DNA from: an uncultured Pseudomonadota bacterium
GTDB taxonomy: Bacteria; Pseudomonadota; Gammaproteobacteria; Burkholderiales; Nitrosomonadaceae
Length of the DNA stretch: 6,399 bases
Direction of reading: 5' to 3'
Assembly (NCBI GenBank): GCA_903957805.1
Contig: CAJBQQ010000016.1
Location: forward strand, 1 to 6,399
Shown: one piece after another, positions 1 through 4,598 of the stretch
How positions within the stretch are numbered: position 1 is the stretch's first letter
Layout: each line of letters starts with the position of its first letter
Notes under the pieces: generated by a model
What the model was told of the DNA's origin: nothing
The model's database searches: none
Seen by the model: only the letters and a program-made list of their open reading frames with translations
Made by a program: the position numbers and the translations under genes

Positions 1-9
1 ACCCTCGAG

Positions 10-843
10 ATGTCAGACATCCTGCAAAAAATCCTTTCAGTAAAAAGACAAGAGATCGCAACCGCGAGAGCGGATAAACCGATTGCGGCGTTACTTGCTA
101 AGGCCAAGTCTGAGAGCCCGCCGAGGGATTTCATCGGTGCGATCCGCAGGAAAATAACTGCCGGATTGCCGGCAGTTATTGCAGAGATAAAGAAGGCCAG
201 CCCGAGTAAGGGTCTTTTACGTGAGAATTTTGACCCGGCCAGTATTGCTAAGAGCTATGCGCGGAACGGCGCTGCCTGCCTATCGGTACTGACCGATGAG
301 CAGTTCTTTGAGGGGCGCGTGCAGTACCTTATAGAGGCGCGGGCCGCATGCGATCTGCCGGTATTACGCAAAGACTTCATGCTGGATGAGTATCAGGTGA
401 TCGAGTCTCGGGCCATGGGGGCAGACTGCATATTGTTGATCGTCGCGGCCTTCTGTAAACCTGATGGTTGGAGTGCGGGGGATGGGGAGGAGAGTGACCC
501 GGTCGCACGAATGAAAGAATTGGAGACGTTAGCACAGTCGCTCGGGATGGCGGTGCTAGTGGAGGTACACGATGGAGTTGAGCTTGAGCTCGCATTGCAA
601 CTCAATACCCCTCTCATCGGAATCAATAACAGGAATCTTCGAACATTCGATACGCGACTAGAGACCACGCTGGAACTACTAGATCATATTCCTGCAGATC
701 GGATCGTGGTGACCGAGAGCGGGATACATGGGGTCGAGGATGTGAGTCTAATGCGAGAGCGCCGGGTTGATGCTTACCTGGTGGGGGAGGCATTTATGCG
801 TGCAGACGATCCGGGGCTAGAATTAAAAAGATTATTCGGCTAG
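10..843 (+). CDS. trpC: Indole-3-glycerol phosphate synthase TrpC
   Basis: This cytoplasmic TIM-barrel enzyme converts carboxyphenylamino-deoxyribulose phosphate to indole-3-glycerol phosphate, the fourth step of the tryptophan branch. The 277-residue product carries the family signatures in order: the N-terminal ILQKIL helix (res 4-9), AEIKKASPSKG (58-68, likely catalytic Glu59 and Lys61), LRKDFMLDEYQV (119-130, Lys121), VEVHD (184-188, Glu185), IGINNRNL (203-210, Asn206) and TESGI (235-239, Glu236/Ser237). Roles are assigned by alignment from memory with Sulfolobus and E. coli enzymes, and all expected catalytic residues are present. The ATG is the family start, although no good Shine-Dalgarno is visible in the nine bases available; an upstream trpD is likely but not seen. 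It is a monofunctional TrpC without a fused TrpF. Oddity: residues about 149-166, after strand beta-4, look like an extra loop of about 15 residues. The gene ends in a hairpin and is followed by 278 bases without a gene. Confidence 0.97.
   Translation: MSDILQKILSVKRQEIATARADKPIAALLAKAKSESPPRDFIGAIRRKITAGLPAVIAEIKKASPSKGLLRENFDPASIAKSYARNGAACLSVLTDEQFFEGRVQYLIEARAACDLPVLRKDFMLDEYQVIESRAMGADCILLIVAAFCKPDGWSAGDGEESDPVARMKELETLAQSLGMAVLVEVHDGVELELALQLNTPLIGINNRNLRTFDTRLETTLELLDHIPADRIVVTESGIHGVEDVSLMRERRVDAYLVGEAFMRADDPGLELKRLFG
153..180 (+). repeat. Perfect 12-bp hairpin inside trpC
   Basis: AATAACTGCCGG (153-164) is perfectly complementary to CCGGCAGTTATT (169-180), with a 4-base loop ATTG. 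It lies in the trpC coding sequence over codons 48-57. No U-tract follows on the + strand. On the minus strand the stem runs into a short T-run, so it resembles a weak terminator there. The function is unknown and it could be accidental, but 12 of 12 pairing with a tetraloop is unusual for coding DNA. Confidence 0.6.
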
Positions 844-853
844 AATAATCTTT
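827..853 (+). terminator. Hairpin over the trpC stop codon, possible weak or bidirectional terminator
   Basis: AAAGATTATTC (827-837) pairs perfectly over 11 bp with GAATAATCTTT (843-853), leaving loop GGCTA; the TAG stop lies in the loop and first right-arm base. The stem is AT-rich. The downstream T-run is only three bases on the + strand, but five T residues end the structure on the minus strand. It may attenuate or end the trp transcript or protect its 3' end. It is not a canonical strong terminator. Confidence 0.45.
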
Positions 854-928
854 GTTGCGGGATCATGATGACCGCACCAAGGGCTGTAGATCAGGTAGGG
901 CAGGGTTAAAAGGCATTTGTTACAGATT

Positions 929-946
929 TGTTGCAATAAAGCAACA
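929..946 (+). repeat. Inverted repeat TGTTGC-N6-GCAACA, possible operator
   Basis: TGTTGC (929-934) and GCAACA (941-946) are perfect inverted copies around AATAAA. The left arm belongs to an 8-base motif TTTGTTGC that also occurs at 851-858, with a one-mismatch copy (TTTGTTAC) at 916-923, exactly 11 bases, or one helical turn, before the copy at 927. This layout suits binding of a dimeric regulator upstream of the porin, but no known regulator consensus is recognised. Confidence 0.3.
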
Positions 947-1105
947 CATCCTACGATTGCTAATAAAAATAACATTAATACCTTGCAACTGGCTGCGGGC
1001 TTAGGCAGAATTCATCTAACCTTCTCGAATTGAGGGGTCCAAGCTGCGGGACGCAAACCACCGCGAAACTGTCGGTGTGTAAATGTAGCTCGTTGTTTCA
1101 ACTTT

Positions 1106-1113
1106 AAAGGAGA
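1106..1113 (+). promoter_or_regulatory. Strong Shine-Dalgarno site of the porin
   Basis: AAAGGAGA lies 8 bases before the ATG at 1122. This is a near-ideal ribosome binding site and fixes the porin start. It fits a highly expressed outer-membrane protein. Confidence 0.85.
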
Positions 1114-1121
1114 TTTTCCGC

Positions 1122-2372
1122 ATGAATAAGAAACTGATCGCACTGGCAGTAGCTGGCGCTCTTGCAGCCCCAGTCATTGCGTCTGCACAGGGAACAAACG
1201 TTACAATTTTTGGCCGTGTCCAACAAGAATACAGCGGTGTAGCAAGTGGTAATAATGGTGGCTCAACCGGAGACCAATCTTACCAAGGTGGCCTGAACGA
1301 CAATGCTCGTTCATCACGTTGGGGTCTGCAGATCAGTGAAGATCTGGGTCGTGGATTAAAAGCCATTGCTCGTTTGGAGCAAGGTATCAATACAGGTAGC
1401 GGAACAGCAAACACACCTCGCGAGCAGTGGGTCGGTCTGTCAAGCGCGCAGTGGGGCGATGTTAAGTTTGGCCGTGTACAGTCCCCATTCAAGGACTTCG
1501 CCGGTGGTATGACCATTGATCCATTTGCGTACACCACCCTGCAGGCTAACGGTGCTGGTGCGACCATGACCGGTAGTGCAAATGGTATGGGATCAGGCGC
1601 GAATGGTTTTGTGAACGGCGCGATCCGTTTTGACTCAATTCAGACAGATGGATTCTCATTTGCTGGCTTGTTAATGCCGGGTGATGCAAACAGCTTTGAT
1701 CCAACGAAGGTTGGAACTGCTGACCAATCTGCATTCGGCGGTGGACAGGGTTACACAGGCGGCAAGAATGGTGAGTGGGATGGCCAAGGAGCAGCAAAGT
1801 ACGCTGGGAACTACATGGGAACTGCTTACACAGTATTCGGCGGTTACTCACGTGACAATGCAAATGATGCACAGAAAGCACTCGTAGCCACTTTAGGTTC
1901 ACGTACAGAAGAAACATGGCGTGCTGGTGGTACTCTGAAGTATGACAACCTCCAGGTTGTCGGTCAGTACGAGCGGATAACGAATGCAATTGGTGCTGCA
2001 AGTTGTACCGGAGCAGCGGCTTTAGCTGCGAATCCAGTCGTTGCCTCAAGTGGCCAGTGTAATTCCGCCATGAATTTGGGTGGTGATGGCAGCATCTGGC
2101 ACGTTGGTACTAACTACCAGTGGGGCAACACCCAACTAGTAGCTCAAGGTGGCGCAACTACGGCAGAAGCGATCGGTACTTCTGCTGGACGTGATGCCAA
2201 AAGCTTTACAGTGGGTGCGATTCATTCTTTAAGCAAGCGCACTAGTTTGTTTGGTGGCTACCAGCGTGTAACGATGGGAGCAGGTCAACTCGAGGCTGCT
2301 GGCACGGACACCGGGACTTACGTTCAGGGCAACCGCAATACCTGGACAATGGGTATGCGTCACAACTTCTAA
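1122..2372 (+). CDS. Gram-negative general porin (outer-membrane beta-barrel)
   Basis: This is a 416-residue outer-membrane porin, expected to form a trimeric 16-strand channel for small hydrophilic solutes. It starts with a classical Sec signal peptide (MNKK, then a hydrophobic Ala/Leu/Val stretch) with likely cleavage after ASA at residue 22, giving a mature N-terminus QGTNVTIFGRV, the usual first strand. RSSRWGLQISEDLGRGLKAIARLEQG (res 64-89) and the VKFGRVQSPF segment before the presumed constriction loop L3 are hallmarks of betaproteobacterial porins. The protein ends in NTWTMGMRHNF, with the terminal Phe recognised by the BAM complex. Its only cysteines, Cys295 and Cys313, flank a predicted Ala-rich outer loop and could form a disulfide. 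Codons look more selective than in neighbouring genes (few AGA/AGG/ATA), as expected for high expression. A strong Shine-Dalgarno precedes it and a terminator follows, so it is probably monocistronic. Substrate preference cannot be read from the sequence. Confidence 0.95.
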   Translation: MNKKLIALAVAGALAAPVIASAQGTNVTIFGRVQQEYSGVASGNNGGSTGDQSYQGGLNDNARSSRWGLQISEDLGRGLKAIARLEQGINTGSGTANTPREQWVGLSSAQWGDVKFGRVQSPFKDFAGGMTIDPFAYTTLQANGAGATMTGSANGMGSGANGFVNGAIRFDSIQTDGFSFAGLLMPGDANSFDPTKVGTADQSAFGGGQGYTGGKNGEWDGQGAAKYAGNYMGTAYTVFGGYSRDNANDAQKALVATLGSRTEETWRAGGTLKYDNLQVVGQYERITNAIGAASCTGAAALAANPVVASSGQCNSAMNLGGDGSIWHVGTNYQWGNTQLVAQGGATTAEAIGTSAGRDAKSFTVGAIHSLSKRTSLFGGYQRVTMGAGQLEAAGTDTGTYVQGNRNTWTMGMRHNF

Positions 2373-2390
2373 TCGACTCTTGATTAGTTG

Positions 2391-2421
2391 AAAATGGAGC
2401 GCTTCGGCGCTCCATTTTTTT
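2391..2421 (+). terminator. Rho-independent terminator of the porin
   Basis: AAAATGGAGCGC (2391-2402) pairs with GCGCTCCATTTT (2407-2418) around a TTCG tetraloop closed by C-G, a very stable loop type, and the right arm runs into a T-tract ending at 2421. It begins 18 bases after the porin stop. The A-run on its left side would also allow termination from the other strand. It separates the porin transcript from the hopanoid genes. Confidence 0.95.
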
Positions 2422-2488
2422 GCACATTTATTTTATGTGCCGCTTGATGAAGTTCTTTTTAAGAGTGTATGCGCGGAATTAGAGCGAC

Positions 2489-2506
2489 ACTCTAGCCCGC
2501 TAGAGT
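2489..2506 (+). repeat. Palindrome ACTCTAGC-CC-GCTAGAGT, possible operator
   Basis: Two perfect 8-base inverted half-sites are separated by only two bases. The two-base centre makes a stable RNA hairpin with this full pairing unlikely and favours a DNA-binding site for a dimeric regulator. It lies about 210 bases before hpnH. The left arm also overlaps ACACTCT (2487-2493), which can pair with AGAGTGT at 2462-2468. Confidence 0.45.
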
Positions 2507-2526
2507 ATTCAATTAGCAAGGATTAC

Positions 2527-2613
2527 ATGTTAGAATCGTTTGTTGATTTAGCAGATGAAATGAAGTCAGCGGCAATGAGGCATAGATTCTTGCGTATGTT
2601 CAATAACAGATGA
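2527..2613 (+). CDS. Doubtful 28-residue small ORF upstream of hpnH
   Basis: ATG at 2527 opens 28 codons ending in TGA (2611-2613), preceded by AAGGA (2518-2522) with a short 4-base spacer. The peptide begins MLESFVDLADEMKS and ends with a basic stretch HRFLRMFNNR; it could form an amphipathic helix. There is no signal peptide or family I recognise. It lies between the palindrome at 2489-2506 and the stem-loop at 2663-2691, so a leader-peptide role is conceivable. An open frame of this length is expected by chance, so the call rests only on the Shine-Dalgarno and position. Confidence 0.2.
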   Translation: MLESFVDLADEMKSAAMRHRFLRMFNNR

Positions 2614-2662
2614 AAATAGCGATTAACTATTTATTTAAGTTAGATAAAAGATTAAAGGCGGT

Positions 2663-2691
2663 GACTCTGTAGGGGCAATAATTACAGAGTC
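2663..2691 (+). repeat. 9-bp stem-loop just upstream of the hpnH ribosome binding site
   Basis: GACTCTGTA (2663-2671) is perfectly complementary to TACAGAGTC (2683-2691) around an 11-base loop GGGGCAATAAT. The structure ends 16 bases before the hpnH Shine-Dalgarno. It could be an operator or an RNA element affecting hpnH translation or mRNA stability. There is no T-tract after it, so it is not an intrinsic terminator. Confidence 0.5.
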
Positions 2692-2707
2692 TAGTGAATT
2701 AATTATA

Positions 2708-2713
2708 GAGGGG
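2708..2713 (+). promoter_or_regulatory. hpnH: Shine-Dalgarno site that decides the hpnH start
   Basis: GAGGGG (core GAGG at 2708-2711) directly abuts an ATG at 2714 but lies at normal spacing, 8 bases from GAGG, before the in-frame GTG at 2720. Together with the family N-terminus this favours GTG 2720 as the true start. Confidence 0.7.
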
Positions 2714-2719
2714 ATGCAC

Positions 2720-3880
2720 GTGGGAGTTCCTTTACGGCAACAGATCGCAGTCGGTACGTACTTACTCAAGCAAAAACTAATGGGGGTCAAGAAATACCCT
2801 CTCGTCTTGATGCTGGAGCCATTATTCAAGTGCAATCTTGCCTGTGGAGGTTGCGGCAAGATTGACTATCCAGACGAGATTCTGGATAAACGCTTGAGCT
2901 ATGAAGAGTGTATGCAAGCGGTCGATGAGTGTGGGGCGCCGATGGTATCGATCCCGGGTGGTGAGCCGCTGATCCACAAGGATATGCCACGAATCGTGGC
3001 CGGCATCATTGCACGTAAAAAATATGTTTACCTATGCACGAATGCACTACTCTTGAAGAAGAGGATCGGTGACTATACCCCGTCCCCTTATCTGACCTTC
3101 TCTATCCATCTTGATGGAATGAAGGAGCGTCACGATGCATCGGTCTGCGAAGAGGGCGTCTTCGATCGAGCGGTCGAAGCAATCAAGTTAGCGCTGTCCA
3201 AGGGTTTTAGGGTTACGATTAATTGCACCCTATTTCAGGGCGAGACCCCAAAAGATGTTGCAGAATTTCTAGATTATGCAATGGAGTTGGGTGTTGAGGG
3301 TGCAACAATTGCTCCAGGATTCAGTTACGAGAGAGCCCCTCAGCAGGGGGTCTTTATTAAGAGCGAGGACACCAAGAAGTTATTCAGAGGGATCTTTGAA
3401 ATTGGCAAGTCCCGTAAATGGAAACTAAACCACTCGTCACTCTATCTTGATTTTTTGGCGGGGAATCAGAGCTATCAGTGCACACCATGGGGCAACCCAA
3501 CACGGAATGTGTTTGGATGGCAGAAGCCTTGCTACCTATTGTCGGACGAGGGATATGCTGCCACCTTCCAGGAGTTGCTGGATGACACCCCTTGGGCTAA
3601 GTACGGCAATAGCAGTAATCCAAAGTGTGCTCAGTGTATGGCCCATTGCGGTTATGAAGCGACAGCAGTCGAGGATATGCTACAGAATCCATTAAAAGCG
3701 CTCGGGGTATCGATGCGCGGCCCACGGACAGATGGACCCATGGCAGCAGAACTACCAAGGATCTATGATGTATCACAGCCTCACAACCCTGGCCGAAAAG
3801 AGTTTCCGATACCGGTGGTCGTCGTTAAGAAGACAGGCTCCAGCTCGAACGAGTCTGCGGGTACCGGCACTGATGGGTAA
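2720..3880 (+). CDS. hpnH: Hopanoid biosynthesis radical SAM protein HpnH (adenosylhopane synthase)
   Basis: HpnH catalyses radical addition of the 5'-deoxyadenosyl group of SAM to diploptene, forming adenosylhopane, the first committed intermediate of extended C35 hopanoids. Counting from GTG 2720 (386 residues), the cluster-binding motif CNLACGGC gives Cys38, Cys42 and Cys45 (CxxxCxxC), followed by the SAM-binding SIPGGEP (77-83). Family-typical blocks are LVLMLEPLFKCNLAC, KIDYPDEIL, YLCTNALLLKK, FSIHLDG, INCTLF, CTPWGNPTRNVFGWQKPCYLL (254-274) and CAQCMAHCGYEATAV (303-317). The second half matches the DUF3463-type C-terminal domain, whose five cysteines (254, 271, 303, 306, 310) may bind metal; that is inference. 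The last roughly 30 residues (Ser/Gly/Thr-rich) look like a variable tail. GTG 2720 is preferred over ATG 2714 because it gives MGVPLRQ, like the family's usual MAVPL start, and fits the Shine-Dalgarno. It heads hpnHMN. Confidence 0.97.
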   Translation: MGVPLRQQIAVGTYLLKQKLMGVKKYPLVLMLEPLFKCNLACGGCGKIDYPDEILDKRLSYEECMQAVDECGAPMVSIPGGEPLIHKDMPRIVAGIIARKKYVYLCTNALLLKKRIGDYTPSPYLTFSIHLDGMKERHDASVCEEGVFDRAVEAIKLALSKGFRVTINCTLFQGETPKDVAEFLDYAMELGVEGATIAPGFSYERAPQQGVFIKSEDTKKLFRGIFEIGKSRKWKLNHSSLYLDFLAGNQSYQCTPWGNPTRNVFGWQKPCYLLSDEGYAATFQELLDDTPWAKYGNSSNPKCAQCMAHCGYEATAVEDMLQNPLKALGVSMRGPRTDGPMAAELPRIYDVSQPHNPGRKEFPIPVVVVKKTGSSSNESAGTGTDG

Positions 3881-3936
3881 TTCTCACCTGTCTTAAGCTG
3901 AACCCGTTCAGTGTCTCTACCGGAAAGTTTGCCAAT
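3881..3936 (+). promoter_or_regulatory. hpnH-hpnM spacer with palindrome CTGAAC-CC-GTTCAG
   Basis: The 56-base gap holds perfect inverted half-sites CTGAAC (3898-3903) and GTTCAG (3906-3911) around CC, then the hpnM Shine-Dalgarno GGAAAG (3922-3927), 9 bases before the ATG. There is no terminator, so read-through from hpnH is expected. The palindrome has the same two-base CC centre as the one at 2489-2506, but its arms differ in sequence. Confidence 0.4.
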
Positions 3937-4569
3937 ATGAGAATCTTACCCGGAATCAAGTCAGTCTCTCACCTCTGCATGATCGGGGTGTTGTTGCTAG
4001 GTGGCATATCAGCCTCCTGGGCTCAGAAGACTGACTCTAGTAGTCCAGAACAAGTCGTAAGACGCCTTCACGAATCCCTCACCGAGGCGATGCGTGAAGG
4101 AGGTCGGTTAGGGTTCAAGGGACGTTTAGAGCTCCTCACGCCGAGCGTGACACGGACTCATGAACTAGACTTTATCGCACGGACTACCCTTGGCAATCTC
4201 TGGTCGAAGCTCAGCCCAGATCAGCAAGTCACTTTTACCGATACCTTCCGTCAACTAAGTATCAGCAGCTATGCGGACTGGTTCAAGAGCCATGAGGGAG
4301 AGGCTTTTGAATTTGTAGATCAGGAGAACATGCCGCGAGAGCAGGTCCTGGTCAGGAGCCGTATCGTCAAGGGGAAGGACGAGGTTGCTCGATTGGACTA
4401 TGTCTTGAGAGAGACCAAGGATGGATGGCGGATCATCAAAATCATGGCAAATGGTGTCAGTGATCTTGCCCTCAAAAGGGTCGAGTACCGATCCATCCTC
4501 GAGAGAGACGGATTCCCAGCACTCATCGACATGCTCAAGAAAAAGATCGCCGCAACAGAGAAGAGCTGA
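3937..4569 (+). CDS. hpnM: Hopanoid-associated periplasmic protein HpnM (MlaC/Ttg2D family)
   Basis: This 210-residue protein has a Sec signal peptide (hydrophobic residues about 13-28, likely cleavage after SWA at residue 29) and no lipobox, so it should be soluble in the periplasm. The mature part follows the MlaC/Ttg2D pattern of phospholipid-binding proteins: a helical N-terminus (PEQVVRRLHESLTEAMRE), LSPDQQVTFTDTFRQLSISSYADWF (92-116), a beta-rich half with VRSRIVKGKDEVARLDYVLRETKDGWRIIKIMANGVSDLALKRVEYRSIL (139-188), and a closing amphipathic helix (DGFPALIDMLKKKI). In hopanoid clusters this family is named HpnM and found next to hpnN. By analogy with MlaC it probably carries a lipid, perhaps a hopanoid, across the periplasm; direct proof of the ligand is not visible here. 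The ATG follows GGAAAG at 9 bases. It is 56 bases after hpnH and 29 before hpnN, consistent with one operon. Confidence 0.9.
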   Translation: MRILPGIKSVSHLCMIGVLLLGGISASWAQKTDSSSPEQVVRRLHESLTEAMREGGRLGFKGRLELLTPSVTRTHELDFIARTTLGNLWSKLSPDQQVTFTDTFRQLSISSYADWFKSHEGEAFEFVDQENMPREQVLVRSRIVKGKDEVARLDYVLRETKDGWRIIKIMANGVSDLALKRVEYRSILERDGFPALIDMLKKKIAATEKS

Positions 4570-4598
4570 AGTTTGATCGATTCAAGACCCCCTGAAAG

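Larger units (their letters stand above)
844..1121 (+). promoter_or_regulatory. Gene-free region upstream of the porin, presumed promoter and 5' UTR
   Basis: No plausible coding sequence is visible here. The middle part (about 905-985) is AT-rich and holds TTTGTTGC-like motifs at 851-858, 916-923 and 927-934. It also holds a perfect inverted repeat TGTTGC-AATAAA-GCAACA (929-946). The part nearest the porin (about 1020-1080) is richer in G+C, and GTTG-TTT-CAAC (1092-1102) could form a small hairpin just before the ribosome binding site. I could not identify a convincing -35/-10 pair with proper spacing. The promoter is inferred from the strong porin gene downstream and the hairpin upstream. 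Confidence 0.5.
2422..2719 (+). promoter_or_regulatory. hpnH upstream/leader region rich in inverted repeats
   Basis: Between the porin terminator and hpnH lie about 300 bases without a convincing gene; this is where the hpnHMN promoter should be. Contents in order: a small inverted repeat GCACAT-N7-ATGTGC (2422-2440); arm AGAGTGT (2462-2468), complementary to ACACTCT (2487-2493); a tight palindrome (2489-2506); a doubtful 28-codon ORF (2527-2613); an AT-rich stretch (about 2613-2655) that may hold promoter elements; a 9-bp stem-loop (2663-2691); and the hpnH ribosome binding site. I found no clear sigma-70 pair with 16-18 base spacing. The recurring ACTCT/AGAGT arms suggest operators or alternative RNA folding, but this is inference. 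Confidence 0.5.

Noticed and set aside
377..668. Two overlapping minus-strand open frames
   Set aside because: Antisense to well-conserved trpC codons; Pro/Ser-rich nonsense composition.
1280..1567. 95-codon open frame on the minus strand
   Set aside because: Antisense shadow of the porin with no family features.
1546..2049. 167-codon open frame on the minus strand
   Set aside because: Lies wholly inside the porin, has low-complexity His/Gln/Leu/Ser-rich composition typical of an antisense shadow, and has no ribosome binding site or recognisable domain.
2369..2387. CTAATC-N7-GATTAG inverted repeat at the porin stop codon
   Set aside because: Only 6 bp and AT-rich, immediately before the real terminator; not needed to explain termination.
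2422..2440. GCACAT-N7-ATGTGC inverted repeat as a second terminator
   Set aside because: The stem is only 6 bp and no T-tract follows directly; listed only as content of the hpnH upstream region.
2447..2482. 11-codon ORF MKFFLRVYARN after the porin terminator
   Set aside because: No Shine-Dalgarno, very short, expected by chance.
2613..2655. AT-rich stretch with -10-like hexamers (GATAAA, TATTTA) as the hpnH promoter
   Set aside because: No -35 match at 16-18 base spacing could be found, so I did not call a specific promoter.
2635..2859. 74-codon minus-strand open frame across the hpnH start
   Set aside because: Overlaps the hpnH leader, ribosome binding site and first 46 codons; no family or signal recognised.
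3447..3695. 82-codon + strand open frame inside hpnH
   Set aside because: Out-of-frame shadow of the conserved HpnH C-terminal domain.
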